A stretch of 64,000 bases of DNA from Ascidiaceihabitans sp023955215 (GTDB taxonomy: Bacteria; Pseudomonadota; Alphaproteobacteria; Rhodobacterales; Rhodobacteraceae): contig CALSPX010000001.1 of the NCBI GenBank assembly GCA_943788345.1, positions 150,901 through 214,900 of the forward strand. The letters are read 5' to 3'. How positions within the stretch are numbered: the stretch's first letter is position 1; each line of letters begins with the position of its first letter. Made by a program: the position numbers and the translations under genes. The notes beneath the pieces were generated by a model that had not been told where the DNA came from, made no database searches, and was given only the letters and a program-made list of their open reading frames with translations. This document shows, piece after piece, positions 9,280 through 18,654 of this stretch.

Positions 9280-10488
9280 TTATTCCGTAGCGTCACCTGA
9301 AGTGCGGTGGCGCATGAACAGCGCTATTGCGATCAACGTTAGGATAAGTGCCAGTAAGAATGGTGCACCTGGCATGTAGAAGGGTGCTGTCTCTGCGGTG
9401 AATGCGGCAAAGATGCTGGTCATCAACATTGGTGAAATGATCATGGCCAGTGCGGACAATGACGTCAATGCGCCTTGCAGCTCCCCTTGTTGATCATCTC
9501 CGACGGCCTGTGACATCAATCCTTGAAGCGCTGGCGAGACGATCCCTGCAAGTGCAGCAACAGGGATGAAAAACAATGCAACGGTTCCCGAAGTCACAAG
9601 GCTTAGAAAGCCAAACGCTATGATATCAAAGAACAATCCGTAAATGATTGTTCCCCGTTCCCCCAAATATTTGATCGCTGGGCGGATCAGAAACCCTTGG
9701 ACAACTGCCATCATGATCCCAAACAGCCCCAAGGATAATCCGATGGTTGCCGGATCCCAATCAAAGCGTTCCTTGCCAAAATAGCTCCAGATGGCGGGGT
9801 ATACTGTGTGCGCGATGGAATAGACAAAATAAACGCCAAGTAGGGTACCGATCATTGGGAGCTTGCTCAGGGCTTTAAACGCGCCAAACGGATTTGCGCG
9901 TTTCAGTGAAAATGGGCGCCGGATCGCGTCAGTGACGGTTTCTTTCAAGACTACCCATCCGAACAGTGCATTTAGTCCCGACAGAACTGCGGCGGCATAG
10001 AACGGGGCGCGGGTGCCGTATTCGGCCAACAAGCCACCAATCAATGGCCCAAGGACAAACCCGAGCCCGAAGGCCGCACCGATCAATCCGAAATTGGCGG
10101 ACTTATCTTCGGGTTTGGAGATATCCGCGATGTATGCATTCGCGGTTGAGTGTGTCGCGGCCGTAATTCCGCCAATGATGCGGCCAATGAAAAGCAACCA
10201 AATGGTCCCTGCGACGGCCATCAGCAGATAGTCAGCGGCCATTGCCACCAAGGAAACCAACAAGATCGGACGGCGCCCGAACCTATCAGATAGCCCGCCC
10301 ACGACAGGTCCAAACAGGAACTGCATCGCGGCAAATGACGTGGATAACAACCCACCCCATAAGGCGGCTGCCCCCAAAGTACCGCCACCCACTTCGACCA
10401 TCAAATCGGGCATTACGGGCATAATCAGACCAATGCCCATCGCATCGATCATGACGGTGAACATGATGAACAGTACGGGTAGGCGCAT
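9280..10488 (-). CDS. MFS transporter, TetA/tetracycline-efflux-like
   Basis: A 402-residue, 12-helix drug:proton antiporter of the DHA1 type. The N-terminus (MIDAMGIGLIMPVMPDL) and the motif A loop GLSDRFGRRP (residues 65-74) match the TetA-like branch. Such carriers export small hydrophobic compounds across the inner membrane; in Rhodobacterales many are not tetracycline pumps, so a resistance function should not be assumed. It directly follows the pcaD-pcaB pair on the minus strand with a 2-base gap and is probably co-transcribed with it. Confidence 0.88.
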   Translation of the reverse strand: MRLPVLFIMFTVMIDAMGIGLIMPVMPDLMVEVGGGTLGAAALWGGLLSTSFAAMQFLFGPVVGGLSDRFGRRPILLVSLVAMAADYLLMAVAGTIWLLFIGRIIGGITAATHSTANAYIADISKPEDKSANFGLIGAAFGLGFVLGPLIGGLLAEYGTRAPFYAAAVLSGLNALFGWVVLKETVTDAIRRPFSLKRANPFGAFKALSKLPMIGTLLGVYFVYSIAHTVYPAIWSYFGKERFDWDPATIGLSLGLFGIMMAVVQGFLIRPAIKYLGERGTIIYGLFFDIIAFGFLSLVTSGTVALFFIPVAALAGIVSPALQGLMSQAVGDDQQGELQGALTSLSALAMIISPMLMTSIFAAFTAETAPFYMPGAPFLLALILTLIAIALFMRHRTSGDATE

Positions 10489-10490
10489 TT

Positions 10491-11815
10491 CTAGAGGGCT
10501 TTAACAGCTGCAGCGAATGCGCGCGCTTGATTGGGCGCACATCCCATTTGTTGTGTGGCTTGGAATGTCGCAGAGGAAATCGACGGATGCGCGACCTGTG
10601 CAACCGTTGCCAGTTCTTGACCCGTTTCTATCGCCTGTGCGCATAGCTTTTTAGTTTCGGCTTGGGCATCGGGGCGCGGCATAGTTTCAGCAAGTGCAAA
10701 GCTCAGTGCCTCGGCGTGAATTAACCCAAGCCCGCCCAAGGCATCATTCATATTTTCTGTTTGGGGCGTCATGTTGGCGCTTAGGGTTTTCGCATGGACC
10801 AATGCAGATGCACCGGACAACATGATTTGGGGCAGTGTCATCCATTCAGTGAACCATGCAACACCATCGCGTTGGTGTTGGTGAACCGCAGCTGCATGTG
10901 CAGGCTGCTGCGCAGGCCTGAAACCTGATTTGACAGCGCGACAATGGCTGATGGCGCGACTGGGTTTTGTTTTTGTGGCATTGTGGACGATGCACCGGAT
11001 GCTCCAAGCGTGACTTCGTCGATCCCACCAGCGCTAAGCCCAATCAGGCTTTGGCCCATCGCGCCTAAGATTGTTGTGACCCGTGCGCTCCAATCCGCGA
11101 TCCTTAAAACTGGGGTGCGGTCTGTATGCCAACTGCGTTTCGGATCATTCAGGCCAAGTGCTGCGGCCAAATCCGTGCGTGTTTGATCAGCTTTGGGGCC
11201 AAGTGCCGATGAGGTGCCCGCCGCGCCACTCAGGGAAACCCAAAGCGATGATGCGCGCAGTTCGTCCAGTTCCTTTAGTGCATCGAGCAAAGGCATGCCC
11301 CATGTTGCAATCACAGCGCCCCAACTGGTGGGCGTCGCATGCTGGCTATAGGTGCGCGCAGGCATTGGCTGATCTGCATATTTCGCCGCTTGGTTTGCAA
11401 GCGAAGTTAGGATGGTTTTGAGATCGGTTTCTGCTAGCGTCAGCGCTTGGCGCATACGCAACATCAACGCGGTATCGATGATGTCTTGGCTTGTGGCACC
11501 CCAGTGGGCGAAGGCGCTGTGCTCTGGCGCTTCCATTTCTTTGCGAAATGCAGCGACCAACCCAGGAACACACACCCCGTTTTGTCCTGTTGATGCCGCG
11601 ATGGCACCTGGATCGACGGTGATCTCAAGGCTTGCGCGGTGGATAGCAGCACCGCTTTCATCTGGGATCACACCCAATTTACCTTGGACTTTTGCCAATG
11701 CGCCCTCAACCAAAAGCATGGCCCGAATGGCTGCACTGTCCGTAAATAGGCGGCCAGTGTCGCCTGATGGAAACAATTTGGCGTAAAGTGGGCTGTCAAA
11801 AACGGAAGCTGCCAT
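10491..11815 (-). pseudogene. pcaB: 3-carboxy-cis,cis-muconate cycloisomerase, frameshifted
   Basis: PcaB of the fumarase/aspartase superfamily converts beta-carboxymuconate to gamma-carboxymuconolactone in protocatechuate breakdown. Here it is split into two frames. Residues 1-325 (ATG at 11815) include the signature SSTMPQKQNPVAP near residue 285, then run out of frame and stop near 10838. The remaining C-terminal part continues in another frame down to 10491. The coding sense is restored as AAVHQHQRDGVAWFTEWM if one base is missing near 10895, just after SLHM. The total would be about 441 residues, normal for PcaB. A single-base deletion or a sequencing error both fit. Confidence 0.8.
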
Positions 11816-11818
11816 GGG

Positions 11819-12607
11819 TTAGATATGTCCTGTACTGCGCATGAAGTCTGTCAAAACCTGTGCATACTCGATCGGTTGCTCGACGCAAGGCAGGTGGCCA
11901 GCTTTACGCATCAGATGGAACGTGCTTCCGGGGATAAGATCAACGGTTTCGCGCACCAAATCGGGTGGGGTTGAACCATCTTCTGACCCCGCAATACCCA
12001 AGGTTGGCAGGCGCAGACCTGAGGTTGGCGTGTAAAAATCAGTACCTGAGATAGCCGCGCAACAGCCAGTGTAACCCTGGACGCTTTGCTGAACCAACAT
12101 GTTGCGCCATAGTTCAAGGTCGGGGCCCGCACAGAATGCTTTACCAAACCAGCGCTGCATGACGCCGTCGGCTAGTGCTTCGATGCCTTGCGTTTGGACA
12201 ACATCAATGCGGTCTGACCACATCGGAGCATTCCCAATTTTTGCTGCTGTATTGGATAAAACCATTGCACGGATCAAATCCAAACGCTTCACGGCCAGCC
12301 CTTGAGCGATCATGCCACCAATGGACAGACCCACAAATAGGGCGTCTTTGAAGCCCGTATGATCCATCAATTGTTCGGTATCGGTGATCAACGATCCCAT
12401 GGAATATGGGGCAGGTGGGCATGCGCTTAGGCCATGGCCACGCTTATCGAACCGCAAAATGCGCAGACCTTTTGGAAGCAAAGGCATGATTGGATCCCAT
12501 AGGCGCAAATCAGTGCCAAGGGAGTTGGCGAACACAACAGGTGCGCCGTCCTCTGGCCCATCAATCCTGTAGTGCAGTTTTGTGTTTTCAAGATGCGCAT
12601 ACTTCAT
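11819..12607 (-). CDS. pcaD: 3-oxoadipate enol-lactonase
   Basis: A 262-residue alpha/beta hydrolase. The nucleophile elbow is GLSIGG (Ser 95), the acid is Asp 210 (GSEDGSTPP) and the base is His 238 (KAGHLPC). The N-terminal FANSLGTDLRLWD and FDKRGHGLS segments are typical of PcaD, which opens beta-ketoadipate enol-lactone to beta-ketoadipate. It is 3 bases upstream of the damaged pcaB and in the same operon, supporting a role in the protocatechuate branch of the beta-ketoadipate pathway. No other pca gene is in the window. Confidence 0.92.
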   Translation of the reverse strand: MKYAHLENTKLHYRIDGPEDGAPVVFANSLGTDLRLWDPIMPLLPKGLRILRFDKRGHGLSACPPAPYSMGSLITDTEQLMDHTGFKDALFVGLSIGGMIAQGLAVKRLDLIRAMVLSNTAAKIGNAPMWSDRIDVVQTQGIEALADGVMQRWFGKAFCAGPDLELWRNMLVQQSVQGYTGCCAAISGTDFYTPTSGLRLPTLGIAGSEDGSTPPDLVRETVDLIPGSTFHLMRKAGHLPCVEQPIEYAQVLTDFMRSTGHI

Positions 12608-12610
12608 GAA

Positions 12611-13807
12611 TTAGCCTCGTTTGCTGCGATCGTTTAGGCGCATATGCGCGATGATCTGGCCGTGATCTGACGCCAGTTTGTTATACGGGGCTTCAGGATG
12701 GCTGCCGTCTGTTAGGTGATCGTTCAGGACGCTGAAATATTCCATCTCACCGATGCTGTTAGGGGTGTCAGCCATAAAATGGCGGGACATATAGATCTGA
12801 TCGATGCTTTCAAAGTTGCCACCAAAGGCCGCAGTGAACACCATATCGCGGGCTGATTTGCGCACGAATTGTTTTTCAGCTGAGTGCAGGCGCACGCGTT
12901 CGATATCTTCGGTGATCTGGATGTTTTGTTCTTTGGAATAGCGATCATTAGAGGCCTTGGCATCATGGCGCAGCATCCAAGAATAGTTTTTGAACGGGGC
13001 TTCGCCGCTGATGATTTCGCTGCTGACTGCGTGTTCGCCGTCATTGAAATCACCCATAACCATAACAGGATTACCAGCATGCAGTTCTTCAACAATCAAA
13101 CGGCGCAACACGCAGGCTTCGGTCATGCGGCGCATTGAGGCACGCATTGCACCCATCGCGCGGCCAACTGGATCGTAGTCAGTCAAGACTGCTTCTGCTG
13201 GAAACTCTGCACCTTCAGGCACATCATATTCACCCAGCTTTGATTTCAGATGGCAGTTAAAAATTGTGACGACTGCATCGCCAACAGGAACACGGACCTT
13301 AAGGATCGGGCGTGAAAGGCGTTTGAGGACATAGCTGCCTTCCTGACTTTTACCAGTCCATTTGATTTGGTCTTCGTCCAGGTCTTGGATTACCTCAGGT
13401 TCACCGACAAAGCCAAAGCGCGACAGGATCGCAAGACCGGGGCGGCGTTCACCGGCACCACCATCATTCAGGTTTGGTGCAAATGCGAGGGCTGCATTTG
13501 TATAGGGGGTGTAAGCCAATTTGCGGAAAATTGCGCGTTTGCGGTAGCGTTTGGTTTTGTCCGGAATATGGGCCGCGTTGTCTTCGATCCCTTCGGCGTC
13601 GGCCTCTGCGATCACATCACGCAGCGCGCTTTCCTCAAATATCTCCTGAAAGCCAACGATATCGGCGTTCATGGTTTGCAGCTGTTCAGACAGCCAATCT
13701 GCTTTCCATGCGTATTCTTCTGGCGTGTATTTTTGGAATTTGTAGTACTCTTTGTCCTCACCAATTAAATTTTTGACGTTGAAACTGGCGATTGTAAAAT
13801 TGGTCAT
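12611..13807 (-). CDS. Endonuclease/exonuclease/phosphatase family protein
   Basis: A 398-residue EEP-fold protein with the metal and active-site segments ASFNVKNL (near residue 10), GFQEIFEES (Glu 54), NCHLKSK, VMGDFNDGEH and, near the C-terminus, ASDHGQIIAH. The family cleaves phosphodiesters in DNA, RNA or lipids; nothing here picks the substrate. No signal peptide is seen, so it is probably cytoplasmic. I chose ATG at 13807, one base after the upstream gene's stop, because upstream codons in the longer frame lie inside that gene. Confidence 0.85.
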   Translation of the reverse strand: MTNFTIASFNVKNLIGEDKEYYKFQKYTPEEYAWKADWLSEQLQTMNADIVGFQEIFEESALRDVIAEADAEGIEDNAAHIPDKTKRYRKRAIFRKLAYTPYTNAALAFAPNLNDGGAGERRPGLAILSRFGFVGEPEVIQDLDEDQIKWTGKSQEGSYVLKRLSRPILKVRVPVGDAVVTIFNCHLKSKLGEYDVPEGAEFPAEAVLTDYDPVGRAMGAMRASMRRMTEACVLRRLIVEELHAGNPVMVMGDFNDGEHAVSSEIISGEAPFKNYSWMLRHDAKASNDRYSKEQNIQITEDIERVRLHSAEKQFVRKSARDMVFTAAFGGNFESIDQIYMSRHFMADTPNSIGEMEYFSVLNDHLTDGSHPEAPYNKLASDHGQIIAHMRLNDRSKRG

Positions 13808-13808
13808 A

Positions 13809-14783
13809 TCAAACTCCGAAGCGCGAAAGGGCTGTTTGGAAAAGGGCTGCGTCGACGTTGCCGCCGGAAATAACGACGATAACATCATCGCCTGTGATTT
13901 GGTCAGATCGGTATAGTGCAGAGGCAAGCGCGATTGCGCCCCCGGGTTCTGCAACAAGTTTCAGGCGGCTAAAGGCCTGCGCCATGGCTTGCAATGCTTC
14001 GTCTTCAGAAACGGTTAGGCCAGAACCACATAGCCGTTTCATGATAGGAAAGGTAATGTCGCCGGGTTGTAGCGTTATGACCGCATCACAGATGTTACCG
14101 GAGGTCGCCGCATTGCTGCGAATTACACCGTCTTTGAGCGAGCGGGCGACATCATCAAAGCCCTCAGGCTCAACAGGACGCACCAACATGTCAGGCGCAT
14201 CCTCTTCCAAGGCAAGGGCGATGCCGCTGGTTAGGCCACCGCCGCCACAACACACTATCACTTCAGCTTTGGTGATGCCGTGTTCGGCCGCTTGGGTTGC
14301 GATCTCTAGGCCAACGGTGCCTTGGCCTGCAATCACCTCAGGCTCATCATAGGGTTTGATCAAGGTTAGTCCGCGTTCTTTGGACATAGCCGCACCAATG
14401 GCGTCACGGCTTTCGCCGTCGCGGTCATATAGAACAACTTCGGCACCCAAGGCTTTTGTGTTCGCGATCTTTAGGGCAGGGGCGTCAGATGGCATGATGA
14501 TCACGGATGGCACGCCGTGTGAACGTGCAGCCAAGGCAACCCCTTGTGCGTGATTGCCACTTGAGAATGCAATCACACCCTTTGCGCGGGTTTGTTCGTC
14601 GAGTGCCGATAGGGCAGACCAGCCACCTCGAAATTTAAAACTGCCAGTGTGTTGTAAACATTCAGGTTTGACCCAAACCCGGCGGCCAGCAATTTCATCC
14701 AAAAACGGCGAATTCAGCAAGGGCGTATAACGTGCGTGACCCTGAATACGTTGTGCCGCAGCACGGATCATATCGATGTTCAT
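13809..14783 (-). CDS. Threonine/serine dehydratase-like PLP enzyme
   Basis: A 324-residue fold-type II PLP enzyme. The Schiff-base lysine is Lys 50 in TGSFKFRGG, the phosphate loop is CCGGGGLTSG, and the C-terminal motif is VISGGNVD. It lacks the ACT-like regulatory domain of biosynthetic IlvA, so it is the catabolic/short type: threonine or serine ammonia-lyase, or the related hydroxyaspartate ammonia-lyase or serine racemase. It forms a tight minus-strand row with the nuclease-like gene (1-base gap) and lies downstream of the dehalogenase. Confidence 0.85.
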   Translation of the reverse strand: MNIDMIRAAAQRIQGHARYTPLLNSPFLDEIAGRRVWVKPECLQHTGSFKFRGGWSALSALDEQTRAKGVIAFSSGNHAQGVALAARSHGVPSVIIMPSDAPALKIANTKALGAEVVLYDRDGESRDAIGAAMSKERGLTLIKPYDEPEVIAGQGTVGLEIATQAAEHGITKAEVIVCCGGGGLTSGIALALEEDAPDMLVRPVEPEGFDDVARSLKDGVIRSNAATSGNICDAVITLQPGDITFPIMKRLCGSGLTVSEDEALQAMAQAFSRLKLVAEPGGAIALASALYRSDQITGDDVIVVISGGNVDAALFQTALSRFGV

Positions 14784-14828
14784 GTCAGGTCCTTCTGAAG
14801 TGCGAGTGGATAAGGTTGGGGGCTTGGA

Positions 14829-15515
14829 TCAAAGCGCGACAATTTTGGGGATGTCGGTCAGGTCGCGCAAGACGTGTTTTGGCTTCCATGGCATACGGTC
14901 CATAGGTTCGCCAGAACGGTTCACCCATGCGGTTGTGAACCCATAACCAGTAGCACCCGCAGCGTCCCATCCATTTGAGGATACGAACAATACCTCATCT
15001 TTGGCGCAACCGAAACGTTGCTCCACAAGGTCATACACACGTGAATCCGGTTTGAAGATGCCAACACTTTGCACAGACAGGTTCTCATCCAACAAGGTTT
15101 CGATCCCAGCAGATTGGACTGCACCATCCAACATATCAGGGGACCCGTTGGACAAAATGGCCGTGTTCAAGCCTGCTGCCTTTAAGGTTTGCAGCATCTC
15201 GGGAACCTCTGGATAGGCCTGTAGTTCCCAATATAACGCAAGCAGACGTTCGCGTAGCTCTGCATCACCATCAACGCCGCATTTCTCCAATGCCCAATCT
15301 AGGCCGTCTTGGGTCACTTCCCAAAAGTCGGTGTGGGCCTGTGTGATGGCACGCAGCCAAGTGTATTGCAGCTGTTTGAGACGCCAGTGTTCTGCCAGTT
15401 GTGGCCACGTATCCTTAATCTTGGAAAACTGTGGTTCGCTTGCTGCTTGGCGTGCAGCAGCAGCCACATCAAACAAAGTGCCGTAGGCGTCGAAAATACA
15501 CGTGGTAATAGGCAT
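14829..15515 (-). CDS. Haloacid dehalogenase type II
   Basis: A 228-residue HAD-superfamily enzyme of the L-2-haloacid dehalogenase type. The nucleophile is Asp 9 in FDAYGTLFDV, with Ser 122 in LSNGSPDML, Lys 155 in GIFKPDSRVY and the Asn/Trp/Asp group in SSNGWDAAG (181-184), a signature specific to dehalogenases rather than HAD phosphatases. It converts L-2-haloacids to D-2-hydroxyacids in the cytoplasm, a common trait in marine bacteria. First gene of the minus-strand run toward pcaB. Confidence 0.9.
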   Translation of the reverse strand: MPITTCIFDAYGTLFDVAAAARQAASEPQFSKIKDTWPQLAEHWRLKQLQYTWLRAITQAHTDFWEVTQDGLDWALEKCGVDGDAELRERLLALYWELQAYPEVPEMLQTLKAAGLNTAILSNGSPDMLDGAVQSAGIETLLDENLSVQSVGIFKPDSRVYDLVEQRFGCAKDEVLFVSSNGWDAAGATGYGFTTAWVNRSGEPMDRMPWKPKHVLRDLTDIPKIVAL

Positions 15516-15646
15516 GTGTCGTCTCCTGCTTTTTCAACACAGTGGCACGCGATATGGCGATCGAAAAGGCTAAAAGATGGGTTTACCCGATGATCTGTTC
15601 GGGGCAGTGTGCGCGAAATTTAAAATACGGCACAAAGGACATCAAC

Positions 15647-16075
15647 GTGACCAAGATCAAAACAGGCGACAACGTGAGCATTCACTATACAGGAACCCTT
15701 GAAGACGGCAGCGTTTTTGATAGCTCAGAAGGCCGTGAGCCGCTCGAATTTGAAGTGGGTTCTGGTCACATCATTGTTGGTCTTGATGAAGCGATGCCCG
15801 GTATGGAAGTTGGCGAAAAGAAGATCGTACATATTCCTTGTGATTTGGCATACGGCGAAGCTGTTGAAGAGATGAAGCAAGCGGTGCCACGCGAAGGAAT
15901 CCCAGATAGTATTCCATTGGAAATCGGCCTCACACTTCACATGCAAACGCCAAGTGGTCAGCCGTTGCCGGTGACTGTCGTTGCTATGGATGATGCGACT
16001 GTAACGCTTGATGCAAACCACGCACTTGCTGGCAAGACACTGACCTTTGATTTCGAAGTTGTTGCAATCAAATGA
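15647..16075 (+). CDS. FKBP-type peptidyl-prolyl isomerase, SlyD-like
   Basis: A 142-residue prolyl isomerase with the FKBP core (SIHYTGTLEDGSVFDSS near the N-terminus, GLDEAMPGMEVGEKK) interrupted by an insert-in-flap domain at about residues 70-125, the SlyD layout. It lacks the histidine-rich nickel-binding tail of E. coli SlyD. I chose the GTG at 15647 because it has AAGGA 7 bases upstream and gives the typical start; the longer frame from 15542 adds sequence unlike the family. It acts as a cytoplasmic chaperone and isomerase. Confidence 0.85.
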   Translation: MTKIKTGDNVSIHYTGTLEDGSVFDSSEGREPLEFEVGSGHIIVGLDEAMPGMEVGEKKIVHIPCDLAYGEAVEEMKQAVPREGIPDSIPLEIGLTLHMQTPSGQPLPVTVVAMDDATVTLDANHALAGKTLTFDFEVVAIK

Positions 16076-16078
16076 TTA

Positions 16079-16102
16079 AAGCGGGCTGTTAATGGCCCGC
16101 TT
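16079..16102. terminator. Hairpin shared by FKBP gene and the convergent small gene
   Basis: An 8-bp inverted repeat (AAGCGGGC / GCCCGCTT) around an 8-base loop starts 4 bases after the FKBP stop and overlaps the stop codon of the convergent 120-residue gene. Probably bidirectional. Confidence 0.6.
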
Positions 16103-16451
16103 GCATTTCGCTAAGCATTTTTTCAACTTCTTTGGCCATTGCTTGACTGTCAGTGGCATCACTTTCTAATTGGCGAGTGATGCCTCTGCGCACTTTGATC
16201 CGGTTTTTTGGCATAGTTTGACGGATACCTGGGGCTCGAGGTGTCTCTTGGACGGCTGCAAGTTGGCTTTTTTGTTGTGTTTTCGCGAGGTAAAGCACAA
16301 CACCTTCCACCATTTCTGGATATAAACGCAGTGTTGCTGATGCGCAGATAAGGAAGATGTAAAACAGAACGCGTCCCATCTTATTAGAGCGTCGCGCACG
16401 TGCTTCGCGGCGAGCTAAAATCTTTTCAAAATGTGGGTTCTGTTTTTTCAT
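16089..16451 (-). CDS. Small single-pass membrane protein, unknown
   Basis: A 120-residue protein I cannot assign. It has a strongly basic N-terminus (about 1-24, with RREARARR), one predicted membrane segment (about 27-45, RVLFYIFLICASATL), then a soluble tail with basic and Gln/Glu-rich parts ending in a short amphipathic stretch. The positive N-terminus suggests N-in, C-out topology. It is flanked by a shared terminator and the fabI terminator and appears to be its own unit. Confidence 0.65.
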   Translation of the reverse strand: MKKQNPHFEKILARREARARRSNKMGRVLFYIFLICASATLRLYPEMVEGVVLYLAKTQQKSQLAAVQETPRAPGIRQTMPKNRIKVRRGITRQLESDATDSQAMAKEVEKMLSEMQAGH

Positions 16452-16490
16452 GGTGACATTGCTACTTGCAGCTGTGGACCATGTTAGGGC

Positions 16491-16536
16491 GAAAATCGGG
16501 CGAATTTATGCAGGCTGTCCGGCATGCTCCGCCCGA
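16491..16536 (-). terminator. Terminator of the fabA-fabB-fabI operon
   Basis: Reading the minus strand after the fabI stop, a TCGGGCG/CGCCCGA stem with an inner ATGC/GCAT pairing is followed by TTTTC. It closes the fab operon. Confidence 0.6.
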
Positions 16537-16549
16537 ATTCTATATTTTC

Positions 16550-17341
16550 TTACAGGTGATCTGGCTGTGGCATGCCTAAAACGTGGTAGCCGCCATCCAC
16601 GCGAATGATTTCGCCTGTGGTATAAGCCCCGACGTCAGACGCAAGATAAACAGCTGTGCCACCTACTGCTTCTAGTGTTGCGTTTGAACGCATTGGCGCA
16701 TTTTGATCAGTGTGTTTGTAAGTCTTGCGTGCCCCGCCAATCGCGGCACCTGCCAATGTCTTCATTGGGCCAGGTGAGATTGCGTTAACGCGAATACCTT
16801 CTGGTCCAAGATCGTTGGCAAGGTAACGTGTTGCTGATTCAAGAGCCGCTTTGGCAACGCCCATTACGTTGTAATTTGGTACAACGCGATTTGAACCTTG
16901 GTAGGTCAATGTTAACAATGTCCCGCCATTTTCAGTCATCAATGGGTGCGCGCGGCGCGCAACTTCGATGAAGGAATATGCTGAAATATCCATTGAATGT
17001 TTAAAGTTAGCGCGGGAGGTGTTCAGAAAACGGCCTGTGAGTTCTGACTTGTCAGAAAACGCGATAGCGTGGACCACAAAGTCGATTGTGGGCCAGCGTG
17101 AACCCAAAGCATCGAACGCGGCGTCTAGGCTTGCATCATCTGTTACATCAACGTCGACCATGAAGTCGGAACCAACAGAGGCTGCCAATGGCTCAAGGCG
17201 TTTACCGAATGCTTCACCTTGATAGGTAAAGGCAAGTTCTGCCCCAGCTTCGGCCATGGATTTAGCGATACCCCAAGCGATAGAACGTTCATTGGCGACA
17301 CCCATAATAAGGCCGCGTTTTCCTGCTAACATATTGGTCAT
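16550..17341 (-). CDS. fabI: Enoyl-[acyl-carrier-protein] reductase (NADH)
   Basis: A 263-residue short-chain-type reductase that performs the last reduction of fatty acid elongation. The FabI glycine motif GVANERSIAWGIA (14-26) and the Y-x6-K catalytic pair in NYNVMGVAK (Tyr 157, Lys 164) with Tyr 147 identify it. It is the third gene of a fabA-fabB-fabI row with a 10-base gap to fabB, so dehydration/isomerisation, condensation and reduction are co-expressed. The Tyr pattern is that of the triclosan-binding FabI class. Confidence 0.95.
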   Translation of the reverse strand: MTNMLAGKRGLIMGVANERSIAWGIAKSMAEAGAELAFTYQGEAFGKRLEPLAASVGSDFMVDVDVTDDASLDAAFDALGSRWPTIDFVVHAIAFSDKSELTGRFLNTSRANFKHSMDISAYSFIEVARRAHPLMTENGGTLLTLTYQGSNRVVPNYNVMGVAKAALESATRYLANDLGPEGIRVNAISPGPMKTLAGAAIGGARKTYKHTDQNAPMRSNATLEAVGGTAVYLASDVGAYTTGEIIRVDGGYHVLGMPQPDHL

Positions 17342-17351
17342 AATAAAATTC

Positions 17352-18581
17352 TTACCCGTGATATTTGGAAAGGATCATTGATCCATTGGTGCCGCCAAAC
17401 CCAAACGAGTTTGTCATAACGCTATCAAGGCCGGCATTTTGCTTGGTCTCAAGCGCGATTTCTGAGGCGTCGAGCGCAGGATCAAGGTTTTTGACGTTGA
17501 TCGAACGGGCGATGAAATCATTGTCCAACATCAGTGTGCTGAAAATTGCCTCTAATGCGCCAGCAGCACCTTGAGCGTGACCTGTCATAGACTTGGTCGA
17601 GCTGACAGGTGGCGTGTTGCCTTGGCCAAAGACGCGGCGGACCGCTTCGATTTCACCAACATCGCCAACTGGCGTGGATGTGCCGTGTGCGTTGATGTAG
17701 CCAACTTTGCGGCCTTCCGGCAGTGTGGACAGTGCGAGGCGCATGGCGCGCTCTCCGCCCTCACCAGATGGCGCAACCATGTCGTGGCCGTCTGATGTTG
17801 CTGCGTAGCCTGTGACTTCAGCATAAATTTTCGCGCCACGTGCCAATGCGTGATCTAGATCTTCAAGAACAACAATACCGCCACCACCTGAAATCACAAA
17901 ACCATCGCGGTCCGCATCAAAGGCACGGCTCGCTTGTTCTGGGGTGTCGTTGTATTTGCTGCTCATCGCGCCCATCGCGTCAAACAGGCAGGACAATGTC
18001 CAATCCAATTCTTCGCCGCCACCTGCGAACATAACGTCTTGTTTGCCCATCATGATCTGTTCCGCTGCGTTGCCGATGCAGTGGAGGGATGTGGAGCAAG
18101 CAGAGGTGATCGAATAGTTGATCCCTTTTATCTTGTAAGCGGTTGAGAGGTTCGCGCTGACGGTGGATGACATGCATTTTGGAACTGCGAATGGGCCGAT
18201 GCGTTTTGTAGCACCTGTCTTTGCAACCGTTTGGTGCGCTGTCAGCATTGCAGAGGTGGAAGGACCACCAGAACCTGCAACAAGGCCCGTGCGTTCATTC
18301 ACGATTTCAGCTTCAGTCAAACCCGCGTCAGCAATGGCTTGGGCCATAGCAATGTGGGCGTAAGCCGCTGCTGGACCCATGAAACGAAGGGTGCGTTTGT
18401 CGACGTGTTCGGCGACATCCAGTTTGAGCGTGCCAGCAATCTGGCTGCGAAAACCGTGCTCGGCCATTTCTGGGCTCGCGACGATGCCAGAAGTTCCGGC
18501 CTGCAAGCTTGCAAGCACCTCTTCAACATTATTACCGATGCTTGAGACGATCCCCAAACCTGTGACGACAACGCGGCGCAT
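17352..18581 (-). CDS. fabB: Beta-ketoacyl-ACP synthase I
   Basis: A 409-residue KAS I condensing enzyme that elongates unsaturated acyl-ACP with malonyl-ACP. The active Cys is 162 in SACSTSLHCIG; the two catalytic histidines sit in NAHGTSTPVGD and MTGHAQGAAG, and the C-terminal glycine loop is SFGFGGTNGS. Its place behind fabA distinguishes it from FabF and marks the FabA/FabB route of anaerobic-type unsaturated fatty acid synthesis. Confidence 0.96.
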   Translation of the reverse strand: MRRVVVTGLGIVSSIGNNVEEVLASLQAGTSGIVASPEMAEHGFRSQIAGTLKLDVAEHVDKRTLRFMGPAAAYAHIAMAQAIADAGLTEAEIVNERTGLVAGSGGPSTSAMLTAHQTVAKTGATKRIGPFAVPKCMSSTVSANLSTAYKIKGINYSITSACSTSLHCIGNAAEQIMMGKQDVMFAGGGEELDWTLSCLFDAMGAMSSKYNDTPEQASRAFDADRDGFVISGGGGIVVLEDLDHALARGAKIYAEVTGYAATSDGHDMVAPSGEGGERAMRLALSTLPEGRKVGYINAHGTSTPVGDVGEIEAVRRVFGQGNTPPVSSTKSMTGHAQGAAGALEAIFSTLMLDNDFIARSINVKNLDPALDASEIALETKQNAGLDSVMTNSFGFGGTNGSMILSKYHG

Positions 18582-18654
18582 GGCGCTCTCCTTGTTCTGT
18601 GCTGGGTCTTGGAACCGACCCGATCATGTTTTTACAACTTAAACCGAAGTAGGA

